Below, piece after piece: positions 43,103 to 52,723 of a stretch of 64,000 nucleotides of DNA. The notes beneath the pieces are model-generated. The model did no database searches. It was not told where the DNA came from and saw only the letters and a program-made list of their open reading frames with translations. A program made the translations under genes and the position numbers. Within the stretch, counting starts at the first letter, position 1. Each line of letters starts with the position of its first letter. Origin of the DNA: an uncultured Lachnospiraceae bacterium (GTDB lineage Bacteria > Bacillota > Clostridia > Lachnospirales > Lachnospiraceae); the NCBI GenBank assembly GCA_910579935.1, contig CAJTVQ010000018.1, positions 1 to 64,000 of the forward strand, read 5' to 3'.

Positions 43103-45343
43103 ATGGATGATAACAGAATCATCAAAACAGAATATTCGGAAGTGATGCAGAAATCGTTCATCGATTATGCCATGAGCGTCATTATCGCAAGGGCGCTCCC
43201 CGACGTAAGGGACGGACTAAAACCGGTGCAGAGAAGGACACTGTATGATATGCATGAGCTGGGAATCCGTTACGACCGGCCATACCGGAAGAGCGCGCGT
43301 ATCGTGGGCGATACGATGGGTAAATACCATCCTCACGGGGACAGTTCCATCTACGAAGCGCTGGTGGTCATGACGCAGGATTTTAAAAAGGGCCTCCCGC
43401 TCGTGGACGGTCACGGTAACTTCGGGAACATTGAAGGGGACGGCGCCGCGGCAATGCGTTATACGGAGGCAAGGCTGCAGAAAATTACGCAGGAAACATT
43501 TCTTGCGGACCTGGATAAAGATGTGGTGGATTTCGTTCCGAATTTTGACGAGACCGAAAAGGAGCCTGCCGTGCTTCCGGTCAAAATTCCCAACCTTCTG
43601 ATCAACGGTTCCGAAGGGATCGCCGTAGGTATGGCTACCAGTATTCCGCCGCATAATTTAAAAGAAGTCATCGATGCCACGAAAGCCTACATGAAGGACC
43701 CGGATATTACGACGAGAGAACTGATGCGTTATGTGAAGGGCCCGGATTTCCCGACCGGCGGCATTGTGATCAACAAAGATGAGCTTTTGGAGATTTACGA
43801 AACCGGAACGGGCAAAATAAAGGTGCGCGGAAAGGTGGAAGTGGAAAAAGCCAAGGGAGGAAAAACCAACCTGGTCATTACCGAAATCCCCTATCCGATG
43901 ATAGGAGCCAATATTTCCAAATTCCTGTCGGATGTGGCTGCTTTGGCGGAGACGAAGAAAACACAGGATATTGTGGACATTTCCAATCAGTCTTCCAAAG
44001 AAGGCATCCGCATCGTAATTGAACTGAGGAAAGATGCGGACGTGGAAAATTTCAAGAATATGCTGTATAAGAAGACCCGTCTGGAGGATACGTTCGGCGT
44101 AAACATGCTGGCCATTGCAAACGGCAGACCGGAAACGATGGGGATGAAGCAGATCATCAAAGCCAGTGTGGATTTTCAGTTCGAAGTGACGACAAGGAAG
44201 TACCGGACGCTGCTGGCAAAGGAGAAGGAGCGCCGGGAAATCCAGGAAGGTTTGATCAAAGCCTGCAATGTCATCGACCTGATCATCGAAATCCTGCGCG
44301 GCAGTAAAGACCGCGCCATGGTCAAATCCTGTCTCGTGGAAGGGAAAACGGAAGGAATCCAGTTCCGGTCCAAGGAATCGAAGATCATGGCACAGCAGCT
44401 GCAGTTTACCGAAAAGCAGGCCAATGCCATTCTGGATATGCGTTTATATAAATTAATCGGTCTGGAAATCGAGGCGCTGATGAAAGAGCATGAAGAAACC
44501 GTAGCAAACATATACCGCTATGAAGACATTCTCGACCGCAGGGATTCCATGGCGCAGGTCATTATGAATGAACTGGATGCCATCCGGAAGGAATACGGAA
44601 GGCCGAGAAGGACTGTGGTAGAAAACGGAGAAGAAGCGGTATATGAAGAAAAGAAGATTGAAGAGATGGAGATCATGTGCCTGATGGACCGGTTCGGTTA
44701 TGTGAAAACCGTGGATATGCCCACTTATGAGAGAAACAGGGAAGCAGCGGATGCCGAGAACAAATATGTCTTTCCCTGCAAAAATACCGGAAGAATCTGT
44801 ATTTTTACCAATACCGGCCAGCTGTATACGATCAAAGTGTCGGACCTGCCATTCGGCAAATTCCGGGACAAGGGGATTCCCGTGGACAATGTCAGCAATT
44901 ATAGTGCGGAAAAAGAGCAGATCCTGCTTGCGGCCAGTCAGTCGGACCTCAACCTGTACCGGCTGATCTTTGCCACGAAACAGTCCATGCTGAAGGTGGT
45001 GGACGGCGGTGAATTTGATGTGACCAAGCGTACCGTGGCAGCTACCAAACTGTCGGAGGGGGATGAAGTCATATCCATAGTGATCCTGAAGGAACAGAGA
45101 AATATCATTTTACAGACTGCGGAAGGGTATTTCCTGCGCTTTGCCGTAGATGAGATACCGGAGAAGAAGAAGGGAGCCGTCGGGGTCCGCGGCATGAAAC
45201 TGGGCGCGAAGGATTGGGTGGAAAATGTTTATTATACCATGAATTCCATAGAGCAGATCATTGAGTACAGGGGGAAAAAAGTAGAACTGAATAAGCTGAA
45301 GGCCGGAAAACGGGATGGAAAAGGCGTAAAAATCCGAATTTGA
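43103..45343 (+). CDS. Type IIA topoisomerase subunit A (GyrA/ParC-like)
   Basis: The 746-residue DNA cleavage subunit has catalytic Tyr120 in GDGAAAMRYTEARL and the quinolone region KYHPHGDSSIYEA (Ser81, Ser82, Glu85). The C-terminal propeller is short, and I find no GyrA-box (QRRGGKG-like), needed for wrapping and negative supercoiling. This argues for decatenation/relaxation as in ParC. It follows the B subunit by 18 bp, one operon, and ends at a terminator. Confidence 0.9.
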   Translation: MDDNRIIKTEYSEVMQKSFIDYAMSVIIARALPDVRDGLKPVQRRTLYDMHELGIRYDRPYRKSARIVGDTMGKYHPHGDSSIYEALVVMTQDFKKGLPLVDGHGNFGNIEGDGAAAMRYTEARLQKITQETFLADLDKDVVDFVPNFDETEKEPAVLPVKIPNLLINGSEGIAVGMATSIPPHNLKEVIDATKAYMKDPDITTRELMRYVKGPDFPTGGIVINKDELLEIYETGTGKIKVRGKVEVEKAKGGKTNLVITEIPYPMIGANISKFLSDVAALAETKKTQDIVDISNQSSKEGIRIVIELRKDADVENFKNMLYKKTRLEDTFGVNMLAIANGRPETMGMKQIIKASVDFQFEVTTRKYRTLLAKEKERREIQEGLIKACNVIDLIIEILRGSKDRAMVKSCLVEGKTEGIQFRSKESKIMAQQLQFTEKQANAILDMRLYKLIGLEIEALMKEHEETVANIYRYEDILDRRDSMAQVIMNELDAIRKEYGRPRRTVVENGEEAVYEEKKIEEMEIMCLMDRFGYVKTVDMPTYERNREAADAENKYVFPCKNTGRICIFTNTGQLYTIKVSDLPFGKFRDKGIPVDNVSNYSAEKEQILLAASQSDLNLYRLIFATKQSMLKVVDGGEFDVTKRTVAATKLSEGDEVISIVILKEQRNIILQTAEGYFLRFAVDEIPEKKKGAVGVRGMKLGAKDWVENVYYTMNSIEQIIEYRGKKVELNKLKAGKRDGKGVKIRI

Positions 45344-45353
45344 CGTCAAAGGG

Positions 45354-45390
45354 CGGGCAGGGAGAAGAAGCTTCCCTACCCGTTCTTTTT
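45354..45390 (+). terminator. Terminator after the topoisomerase genes
   Basis: CGGG-C-AGGGA pairs with TCCCT-A-CCCG and is followed by TTCTTTTT. It overlaps the end of the converging XRE gene. Confidence 0.75.
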
Positions 45391-45732
45391 CTGTGTATGT
45401 AGCAGATAAGACAGAAAGCGGATGAGTTCCAGCCGGTTATGCCGGTTCAGCCTTAGCAAATGGAGTGCAACGGCCTCTAATGAAAGATCCGGTACAAAAG
45501 AGGCGCTCAGGTCAAAAACGTCCGTTTGCGCAGTATCTATGCCGAGAAGGGAATCCACGTTTACATGATACAGTTCGGAAAGTCTGATCACATGGACTGC
45601 GGGAATTTCGCGTGTGTCCCGCTCATAATTGGAATAGGTCTGCTGGGGGATTCCCAGGTGCGCGGCGACCTGTTTCTGGCTCAAATGGTTATCCTGTCTT
45701 AGATTTTTTAATCTGATATGTAAATTATTCAT
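45376..45732 (-). CDS. XRE-family transcriptional regulator
   Basis: The 118-residue protein has an N-terminal Cro/C1 helix-turn-helix (LKNLRQDNHLSQKQVAAHLGIPQQTYSNYERDTREIP) and a C-terminal helical part with no known sensor. It is single-gene, divergent from rsmD. AGGAGGTATC precedes the ATG. The target is unknown. Confidence 0.88.
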   Translation of the reverse strand: MNNLHIRLKNLRQDNHLSQKQVAAHLGIPQQTYSNYERDTREIPAVHVIRLSELYHVNVDSLLGIDTAQTDVFDLSASFVPDLSLEAVALHLLRLNRHNRLELIRFLSYLLHTQKKNG

Positions 45733-45769
45733 TCCGATACCTCCTGTGTACTATTTACTGTTGTATACC

Positions 45770-45798
45770 ATCATACCACACAACAAGAAATAGGGCAA
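45770..45798 (-). promoter_or_regulatory. Promoter of the XRE gene
   Basis: On the minus strand TTGCCC and TATGAT are separated by 17 bp, about 40 bp before the ATG. Confidence 0.6.
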
Positions 45799-45890
45799 TC
45801 GGAATACTTCAAAAACACGTAAAAATATGATACAACAATTATTAATATTCTGTGAATGATACACCGAATCTCTAAATTTTTATAAAATGA

Positions 45891-45919
45891 TTGACCGCAA
45901 ACAAAGAAGCGATTATGAT
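45891..45919 (+). promoter_or_regulatory. Promoter of rsmD
   Basis: TTGACC and TATGAT are separated by 17 bp, 40 bp before the ATG. Confidence 0.75.
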
Positions 45920-45959
45920 AAGAGTATAAAAAAACACATGGAAAGGTTCATTGGATATT

Positions 45960-46526
45960 ATGAGAGTAATAGCAGGAACGGCGAGGAGCCTTCCTTTAAA
46001 AACACCGGAGGGCCTGGACACAAGGCCGACGACTGACAGGATAAAAGAGACGCTTTTCAATATGCTGCAGCCTTACCTGGCGGACTGCGTGTTTCTCGAC
46101 CTGTTCAGCGGAAGCGGGCAGATAGGGATTGAGGCATTGAGCCGCGGAGCCGGACATGCCTATTTTGTGGAAAACGCAGCGAAAGCATTCAACTGCATCC
46201 GGCAGAATATTCAGTTTACGGGATTCGAAGAACGGGCGACTCTGTTAAAACAGGATGTGATGGGAGCGCTGGCGGCAGTCCGCGAAAAAGAAGTGAGTGT
46301 GGTTTTCATGGATCCTCCCTATGGGACGGGCTATGATGAGAAAGTGCTTGACGCTTTAAAAGGGATGTGCTATGTGACGGAGGATACGCTCCTTGTGGTG
46401 GAAGCAGCGCTGGAACGGGATTTTTCCTTTGTGCGGGAGCTGGGATACCAAGTGGTAAAAGAAAAGAATTATAAGACGAATAAGCATGTATTTATAAAAA
46501 AACAGGGTGCTGTGTCCGCAGACTGA
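45960..46526 (+). CDS. rsmD: 16S rRNA (guanine966-N2)-methyltransferase
   Basis: The 188-residue SAM methyltransferase starts MRVIAGTARSLPLKTPEG as expected for RsmD, with the SAM motif LDLFSGSGQIGIEALSRG and catalytic DPPY (VFMDPPYGTGYD). It methylates small-subunit rRNA late in assembly. The ATG at 45960 is preferred to a TTG at 45951 by family start. It precedes coaD, the common Firmicutes order. Confidence 0.95.
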   Translation: MRVIAGTARSLPLKTPEGLDTRPTTDRIKETLFNMLQPYLADCVFLDLFSGSGQIGIEALSRGAGHAYFVENAAKAFNCIRQNIQFTGFEERATLLKQDVMGALAAVREKEVSVVFMDPPYGTGYDEKVLDALKGMCYVTEDTLLVVEAALERDFSFVRELGYQVVKEKNYKTNKHVFIKKQGAVSAD

Positions 46527-46540
46527 AGCGGCAAAAGTCG

Positions 46541-46554
46541 GCACGGAAATGAGG
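46541..46554 (+). repeat. Recurrent leader (copy D) before coaD
   Basis: GCACGGAAATGAGG ends 5 nt before the coaD ATG. It is preceded by GTGTCCGCAGACTGAAG (46512-46528), like the sequence at 5223-5237 upstream of copy A's tail. Confidence 0.5.
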
Positions 46555-46559
46555 TAACC

Positions 46560-47045
46560 ATGAAAGCGGCTATTTACCCGGGAAGTTTTGACCCGGTAAC
46601 ATTCGGACACCTTGATGTAATCCGTCGGGCAGCAGATATTTTTGACGAATTAATCGTAAGTGTGTTGAATAATCATTTAAAGACTCCATTGTTTTCTGTG
46701 GAGGAACGTGTTAAGATATTAGAAGAGGCGACGAAGGATATACCAAATGTGAAGGTGGATTCTTTCAGTGGCTTGTTAATTGACTATGCCAAGAGGAAGG
46801 ACGTTCATGTGGCAATCCGGGGACTGCGGGCGATAACCGATTTTGAATATGAGCTGCAGATTGCCCAGACAAACCGCAAGCTGTCAAACGGAGAACTGGA
46901 TACCATGTTTCTGACCACCAGTCTGGAGTACGCTTATTTAAGTTCCAGCAGTGTGAAAGAGATAGCCAGCTTCAACGGAGATGTATCCATGTGTGTGCCG
47001 GACTTTGTAGCGGAGTTAATGTATCAGAAATATGGACATAGATGA
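46560..47045 (+). CDS. coaD: Phosphopantetheine adenylyltransferase
   Basis: The 161-residue enzyme makes dephospho-CoA from 4'-phosphopantetheine and ATP. The nucleotidyltransferase motif YPGSFDPVTFGHLDVIRR and the C-terminal SSSSVKEIA (ISS-like) motif are present. It supplies the next-to-last CoA step; coaE, the last, is 9 kb downstream in the window. Confidence 0.97.
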   Translation: MKAAIYPGSFDPVTFGHLDVIRRAADIFDELIVSVLNNHLKTPLFSVEERVKILEEATKDIPNVKVDSFSGLLIDYAKRKDVHVAIRGLRAITDFEYELQIAQTNRKLSNGELDTMFLTTSLEYAYLSSSSVKEIASFNGDVSMCVPDFVAELMYQKYGHR

Positions 47046-47085
47046 TGTTGTCCGATGATTTTCGGGACAGCTATGGGAGACAAAT

Positions 47086-47694
47086 ATGAGTAGCAGGATT
47101 GAACAGTTAATTGATGAAATTGAAGAATATATTGACAGTTGTAAATATCAGCCGCTGTCCAATACGAAAATTATTGTAAATAAAGAGGAGATCGATGAAC
47201 TCCTGCGGGAACTCCGGATGAAAACGCCGGATGAGATCAAACGTTACCAGAAAATCATAAGCAACAAAGAGGCGATCCTGAACGATGCCCGTTCCAAGGC
47301 GGAAGCATTGATCAATGAGGCTACCGTACATACCAATGAGCTGATCAATGAACATGAGATCATGCAGCAGGCCTATGCGCAGGCGAATGAGGTTGTGACG
47401 CTGGCGAGCCGGCAGGCACAGGACATATTGGACAATGCCACAATAGAAGCCAACAATATGCGGACTGCCGCCATGCAGTATACCGATGAAATGCTGGCGA
47501 AACTGGAAAACCTGATCGCGCAGACCGTGAATATGACGGCATCCCATTATGAAAGTTTTATCAATAACCTGAATGGATATGCCGGCATCATCCAGGCTAA
47601 CCGGGCGGAGCTGCGTCCGCAGGGGATAGAGGATCTGCTGGGGGAAGAGGATGCCGGGGGGAGCGAGGCATTGAAGTTGGACATACTGAAATAA
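47086..47694 (+). CDS. Coiled-coil protein after coaD
   Basis: The 202-residue protein is almost entirely helical and charged, with a long coiled coil (residues about 60-150, e.g. NEATVHTNELINEHEIMQQAYAQANEV) and no catalytic motif or membrane segment. Homologues at this position in clostridia are often labelled ATPase, but I see no Walker motif. It resembles DivIVA/V-ATPase subunit-type coils only in composition. Function unknown. Confidence 0.75.
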   Translation: MSSRIEQLIDEIEEYIDSCKYQPLSNTKIIVNKEEIDELLRELRMKTPDEIKRYQKIISNKEAILNDARSKAEALINEATVHTNELINEHEIMQQAYAQANEVVTLASRQAQDILDNATIEANNMRTAAMQYTDEMLAKLENLIAQTVNMTASHYESFINNLNGYAGIIQANRAELRPQGIEDLLGEEDAGGSEALKLDILK

Positions 47695-47763
47695 GCATTG
47701 CCGGAACAGGGCAGATACCGGATGAAAGGCAAAGAGAATGGTAAGAATATAGAAGTGATAAAG

Positions 47764-47797
47764 AGACCGGTTTCGAAAAGAGGGAGCCGGTCTTTCT
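47764..47797 (+). terminator. Weak terminator after the coiled-coil gene
   Basis: AGACCGG pairs with CCGGTCT around a 16-nt loop, followed by TTCT. Confidence 0.45.
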
Positions 47798-47831
47798 GAA
47801 ATGGCCTGCAAAAAGAAAAGGAAAAGTGGAT

Positions 47832-49262
47832 ATGTGGCATCGATATATAAAAAACGGAAATAGGGGAATGGGAAGCAGATGGATTTTCTGCTGTCTGGCG
47901 TGTACTGCTCTTTTCTTTTGGAGCGGATGGAAGGCGGAAGCGGCGGAGCCGGTAGTCATAGTGCTGGATCCGGGGCACGGCGGAACGAATCTGGGAGCGG
48001 AACACGAAGGATATACGGAAAAAGAAATGACCATGATCGTGGCAAAGGCCATGAAGGAGGAACTGGAAAAATATGAAGGAGTAGAAGTTTATCTGACCCA
48101 TGATACGGATATGGATATGTCTTTGGAAGAAAGGGCTGCATTTGCCAAAGAAAAGAATGCGGATTTTCTGTACTGCCTGCATTTTAATATGTCGGAGGAA
48201 CATAACAAGTTCGGAGCCGAAGTGTGGGTTTCGGCATTTGGTGATAAATACCAGAAGGGATATGCCTTTGCCAGCGTGGAGATAGAACTTTTGGAGCAAA
48301 AGGGGCTTTATTCCCGCGGCATTAAAACGAGGCTGAACGACCGGGCAGAAGATTATTATGGAATTCTCCGTTTTTGCACGGCGATGGATGTACCGGCAGC
48401 TTTGATCGAACACTGCCATCTGGACCAGGAGAATGATAAAGAGTTCTATAATTCCGAAGAGAAGATGCGGCAGTTCGGTATTCTGGATGCCACGGCGGCA
48501 GCGAAATATTTCGGCCTGCGTTCGGAAACGCTGGGTGTGGATTACGGCAGCTATAAGAACGTGGAAATCCCGGAACCGGCCGCTGCGGTAAAACCGGATG
48601 TTTCGGAGCCGGATATCTGTGTGATCGAGATAGGAGAGGTGAACGCACAGACGGGAGAGGTAGCCGTGAGTGTGTCCGCAGCGGATTATGACAGCTATAT
48701 TCTTTATTACAGTTACAGTTATGACGGGGGAGAGACTTTTTCCGATTTATACCGGTGGGAACCGCGGGAGGCGGATAATCAGACATTTGTGATGAAGATT
48801 CCTTCCGGTACAATGCCGGAAGCGGTGGTAAACGTGTATAACGCCTACGACCGTATAACGGAAAGCAATCACGTTTCCCTGCCGTCCATGTATTACGAGG
48901 AAGCGGTGGAGGCGGGCAGCATGTCAGCCCAAAGCAGTGCCGGAAGTCTGCAGAAAGAAGCGGAAGCCGCGGCCGGGATGGAAAACGCGCAGGCAGAAGA
49001 AACAGAAAAAGTAGCAGGGAACGAAACCGCATACGGGGAAGCGGAAAAGGGCCGGGAAGAGGGATTAAACAATACAAATACGGGAAGAACGGGAAACAGG
49101 AAGGCTTCTTCCACGGATAAAGAAGAAGCGCCCCGTGTGACCGTCATGTATTTTCTGCAGGTGTGCTTTGTCAGTGTGGCCATTTTGTTCGTACTGCTGT
49201 TGCTGGCCCGTTTGGTGATAGGCAGACGTTTAAAAAGATCCGGCTCTTCAAAGAAGAAATGA
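47832..49262 (+). CDS. N-acetylmuramoyl-L-alanine amidase, membrane-anchored
   Basis: The 476-residue protein has a signal-type segment (about 17-38), an Amidase_3 domain with zinc ligands His49 (DPGHGG), Glu63, His117 (LHFN) and catalytic Glu193 (IEHCH), a beta-rich extracellular region, an Ala/Glu-rich linker and a C-terminal membrane helix (FVSVAILFVLLLLARLVIG) with a basic tail. It cleaves peptidoglycan stem peptides. The C-terminal anchor is unusual and holds it at the membrane. It overlaps the converging ylbJ gene by 15 bp. Confidence 0.9.
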   Translation: MWHRYIKNGNRGMGSRWIFCCLACTALFFWSGWKAEAAEPVVIVLDPGHGGTNLGAEHEGYTEKEMTMIVAKAMKEELEKYEGVEVYLTHDTDMDMSLEERAAFAKEKNADFLYCLHFNMSEEHNKFGAEVWVSAFGDKYQKGYAFASVEIELLEQKGLYSRGIKTRLNDRAEDYYGILRFCTAMDVPAALIEHCHLDQENDKEFYNSEEKMRQFGILDATAAAKYFGLRSETLGVDYGSYKNVEIPEPAAAVKPDVSEPDICVIEIGEVNAQTGEVAVSVSAADYDSYILYYSYSYDGGETFSDLYRWEPREADNQTFVMKIPSGTMPEAVVNVYNAYDRITESNHVSLPSMYYEEAVEAGSMSAQSSAGSLQKEAEAAAGMENAQAEETEKVAGNETAYGEAEKGREEGLNNTNTGRTGNRKASSTDKEEAPRVTVMYFLQVCFVSVAILFVLLLLARLVIGRRLKRSGSSKKK

Positions 49263-50258
49263 AGAGGGAAAAAGCAGGGCGAAAAGACCATAATATGTGG
49301 CCGTAACCAGCGACAGCACCAGTTTGTGCAGGATGTAACCCTGCAGGGACAGATCGGTTTCCTTAATCATGCTGTATGTCTGGGCGATACAGGAAAAACC
49401 GCCGAAAGGCAGCAGCAGGAGGACGGCCAGCGGGGCAGAGTTTCCCACGCGGCTGATGCCGCTGGTGATTTCCAAAAGACAGTTGATCAGGCCGGCGGAG
49501 TCCGTTTTGGCTGCAGGAACGGAATGCAGGAGGATTTCAGGTGCCAGATTCAGAAGATTGAACAGAATCATATATCCTCCCAGTTTGGAAATGCTGTAAA
49601 GTCCGGACAGAATGGCATCGTCCAAGGTATCTAACAGAGATGCCGGACGTTTGGCTTGGGCGGGATCGCATTCCGCCGCGGACAGACGGTTTTTTCCTGT
49701 AAGGAAACCGGTCTGAGAGGCATATCGCGCCGGGTAAAGCGCATCCAGTTCCTTTTTGTACAGGGTGTATCTTAAAAAAATGCCGTATAACAGCGGAAGT
49801 CCGTACATACCGAACAGATAGGGAGCCTTCCGCCTGAGTTCCAAAGTCGGCAGGACGAAGCTGATAAAGTATACGGGACCGATATTGTTGCAGAAAGAGA
49901 GCAGGAAAGAAGCTTCTTTTCTGGTCAGCTTTCCGCAGGAATATAATTCGGCAATCGTTTTGGCACCCATGGGAAAACCGCAGAGGAACCCTATTACAAT
50001 GGCGTAAATCCCGTTTAGCCGGATCCGCAGGAGCGGTGTCAGGGCCGGACTCAGGATTTTGGCAAAATATTCCGTCAGGTTGAGACGGACCATCATGCCG
50101 GACAGTATCATAAAGGGGAGCAGCACCGGTATCATTTTATTAAACCAGAGCTGTAAACCGGTCAGCGAGAAGGTAAGGCTTTCCAACGGATAGGTTAAAA
50201 GCAGGCCGGATAACAGGAGGAACATGAGAGTAAGGAAGAACAGTTTTATATTTTTCAA
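49248..50258 (-). CDS. ylbJ: Sporulation integral membrane protein YlbJ
   Basis: The 336-residue membrane protein has about eight helices and Gate/nucleoside-recognition-domain motifs (IGFLCGFPMGAKTIAELYSCGKLTRKEASFLLSFCNNIGP). YlbJ acts during spore formation. The TTG at 50258 follows GGTGAT at the right distance; an ATG at 50282 in frame lacks a ribosome binding site, so the exact start is uncertain. It is divergent from the pseudouridine synthase gene. Confidence 0.88.
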   Translation of the reverse strand: MKNIKLFFLTLMFLLLSGLLLTYPLESLTFSLTGLQLWFNKMIPVLLPFMILSGMMVRLNLTEYFAKILSPALTPLLRIRLNGIYAIVIGFLCGFPMGAKTIAELYSCGKLTRKEASFLLSFCNNIGPVYFISFVLPTLELRRKAPYLFGMYGLPLLYGIFLRYTLYKKELDALYPARYASQTGFLTGKNRLSAAECDPAQAKRPASLLDTLDDAILSGLYSISKLGGYMILFNLLNLAPEILLHSVPAAKTDSAGLINCLLEITSGISRVGNSAPLAVLLLLPFGGFSCIAQTYSMIKETDLSLQGYILHKLVLSLVTATYYGLFALLFPSSFLL

Positions 50259-50343
50259 GCAATCACCGGATTTTTGTTTCATAAGGATTATTAAAGTATA
50301 TGAATGAAAACCTAAAATAGAATGAGGTACGGAGACAGGAAAG

Positions 50344-51051
50344 ATGCTGCGTTTGGATAAATTGTTATGCGAAATGAAGATAGGGACAAGAAGCCAGGTA
50401 AAAAAGGAGTTAAAGCAGGGGCTTGTGGCAGTGAACGGGGAAATTGTGACCAAACCGGAATATAAAGTGGAAGAAGAAACGGACAGGATCACTTATAAAG
50501 GAAAACCGGTCCGTTATCGGAAACATGTATATTATATGCTGAACAAACCTGCCGGCGTCGTATCGGCAACAAGGGATCATACCTGCCGGACGGTAACGGA
50601 ATTACTAAAGGATACCGGATATACGGATCTGTTTCCCGTAGGAAGGCTGGATAAGGATACGGAAGGACTGCTTCTTATGACAGATGACGGAGAATTGGCG
50701 CATCAGCTGTTGTCGCCGAAGAAGCATGTGGAGAAAGTATACGAAGTGGGACTGCGGGAAGCCTTGTCCGGAGAAGATGTACGTAAGCTGGAAAACGGTG
50801 TGGATATCGGAGAGGGGGAGCGGACGCTGCCTGCCAGGGTGGAAATTGCAGAAGAGATGAGAATTTTTCTCACGATCACGGAGGGGAAGTTCCATCAGGT
50901 GAAGCGGATGCTGCAGGCAGTAGGGAATGAAGTGGTTTCCCTGCGCAGGATACCCATGGGCGGACTGAAACTGGACAGCAGGCTTGCATCCGGAGAATAC
51001 CGTGAACTGTCAGAAGAAGAAATTGCCGGAATAAAGGGAGGGCATCATTGA
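50344..51051 (+). CDS. RsuA/RluB-family pseudouridine synthase
   Basis: The 235-residue protein has an N-terminal S4 RNA-binding domain (LRLDKLLCEMKIGTRSQVKKELKQG) and the catalytic motif GRLDKDTEGLLLMTDDG with the essential Asp. It modifies a uridine in 16S rRNA (RsuA type) or 23S rRNA (RluB type); motifs do not decide. Its TGA overlaps the transglutaminase ATG (TGATG). Confidence 0.92.
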   Translation: MLRLDKLLCEMKIGTRSQVKKELKQGLVAVNGEIVTKPEYKVEEETDRITYKGKPVRYRKHVYYMLNKPAGVVSATRDHTCRTVTELLKDTGYTDLFPVGRLDKDTEGLLLMTDDGELAHQLLSPKKHVEKVYEVGLREALSGEDVRKLENGVDIGEGERTLPARVEIAEEMRIFLTITEGKFHQVKRMLQAVGNEVVSLRRIPMGGLKLDSRLASGEYRELSEEEIAGIKGGHH

Positions 51052-52601
51052 TGAAGAAAGTGTTGTACGGAATATTGGGAGTTTTGGCGCTGCTCAGTCT
51101 GTTTATCATAGCCTGTGCATTTCGGCCGGAACTGGCGGATAAAGTATCGGATCTGCTGTATGCGGACAGAGGGGCGCAGGAGCCGGCAGAAGAAGAAGGG
51201 AAAAACGGCGCGGATGCAGTCAGCCCTTCCGCGGGCGAAAGTCAGGGTACCGTACCTGCAGACAGCGGTAAGACTGCAAATATCGTGATAGTGCCGACAG
51301 GACCGACATCCGATGAGGTACTGGGGATCAATACCGGTTCCGTACAGACCGGACAGGGAACGGAAAACAGGCCGGATCCTTCCGGACAGGAGCGTTCCAA
51401 AACGCTGGAAGCCGTGGCTGGCAGGGGTGGCTATATACCGGTACAGGGCGAGAATGAACAGATAGACGATAAAGAAGCCGAAAAACTGCGGGAGCAGTAT
51501 ACCTATGGAGAGACGGGAGAAGGGCTGACTTTTGACGGGGAGTTCTATCCGTATTATGCAATGCTGGATGGTACACAGCAGGCATTGTACCGTCAGATTT
51601 ATGCAAATGCCATGGCAGTGAATGCTATTTTCAATCCAGTCCGGCAGGTGTCCCAGGGGCAGCTGAGGAATGTGTTCATGGCAGTCTTTAACGACCATCC
51701 GGAACTTTTCTGGCTGGATTCCGCTTACCGCGGAAAGTTCGACCGGAGCGGGAATTGTGCGGAGATCAGGCTGGAGTTCAATGAACTCATAGACAATCTG
51801 GATGAGGCAAAAGCAAGATTCCGGGAAGAAGCGGAAAAAATCCTTTCACCGGCAGACCGGCTGGGAACCGATTACGAAGTAGAGGTATATGTCCACAATG
51901 CGCTGTTGGATAAAATGGAATATGACCTGAGGGCTCCGCTGAACCAGAGCGCTTACAGCGGACTGGTAAACGGCGGCACCGTCTGCGCCGGGTATGCCCG
52001 TTCCTTCCAGTACCTGATGACGGAACTGGGGATTCCGTGCTATTACTGTACAGGTTATGCAGGAGAGGCCCATGCATGGAACATTGTCCAGCTGGACGGG
52101 GAATATTATAATGCGGACGCCACATGGGACGATACCGATCCGAATACATACGATTTCTTCAATAAAACGGATGCAGAATTCAATGCCAATCACAGAAGGG
52201 AAGATTTATCCGTAAACCTTCCGGCCTGCAACGGTACAAGATACGCCAACCGGGAAAGCAGCCCGCGCACATCCGGTTCGAATAGTCCATACAGCAATGC
52301 CAGGACTTTGGCGGATACAGGATTTGATGAAAACAGCGTGCTGCTGAACCTGGCGTCCTATTATGACGATTGTTACAGACAGATCATGGCAAACGGGGGT
52401 TCCTGCACGTTTCAAAATGTGGTGGACGGGGAAAACCTGTGGCTGCAGTGCTATGATGCCTATAACAGCGACGCTTATTCCGCCGGCTATATGGACCGGG
52501 TATTTACGGAGCTGGGGGTATCGGGCTGCAATGTGGATATTGAGGCGGAGCCTTTGCGGGACGGGCGGTTTTTGCTGCATCATACGATTGCGTTTCAGTG
52601 A
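51051..52601 (+). CDS. Secreted transglutaminase-like protein
   Basis: The 516-residue protein has an N-terminal membrane helix (KKVLYGILGVLALLSLFIIACAF), a low-complexity Glu/Gly/Pro region and a transglutaminase/protease-like core with Cys312 (GGTVCAGYARSF), His341 (GEAHAWNIVQ) and Asp356 (YNADATWDD). Bacterial members are often peptidases or cross-linkers of wall proteins. GGGAGG precedes the ATG. It is coupled to the upstream pseudouridine synthase gene. The substrate is unknown. Confidence 0.85.
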   Translation: MKKVLYGILGVLALLSLFIIACAFRPELADKVSDLLYADRGAQEPAEEEGKNGADAVSPSAGESQGTVPADSGKTANIVIVPTGPTSDEVLGINTGSVQTGQGTENRPDPSGQERSKTLEAVAGRGGYIPVQGENEQIDDKEAEKLREQYTYGETGEGLTFDGEFYPYYAMLDGTQQALYRQIYANAMAVNAIFNPVRQVSQGQLRNVFMAVFNDHPELFWLDSAYRGKFDRSGNCAEIRLEFNELIDNLDEAKARFREEAEKILSPADRLGTDYEVEVYVHNALLDKMEYDLRAPLNQSAYSGLVNGGTVCAGYARSFQYLMTELGIPCYYCTGYAGEAHAWNIVQLDGEYYNADATWDDTDPNTYDFFNKTDAEFNANHRREDLSVNLPACNGTRYANRESSPRTSGSNSPYSNARTLADTGFDENSVLLNLASYYDDCYRQIMANGGSCTFQNVVDGENLWLQCYDAYNSDAYSAGYMDRVFTELGVSGCNVDIEAEPLRDGRFLLHHTIAFQ

Positions 52602-52723
52602 GTTGACGCTGAAAACAAAAAGTTTACTCTCAAGTCTTTAAAAAAAGTCCGTTTTAGTGTATAGTACATTATGTGTGATCATGAGTGGAAAGAGTTTGAG
52701 GAATGGAACGGGCGGGAGCGGTT

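Noticed and set aside
41162..45343. Calling the pair the oriC-linked gyrBA
   Set aside because: dnaA, dnaN and recF are absent, and the A subunit lacks a GyrA-box.
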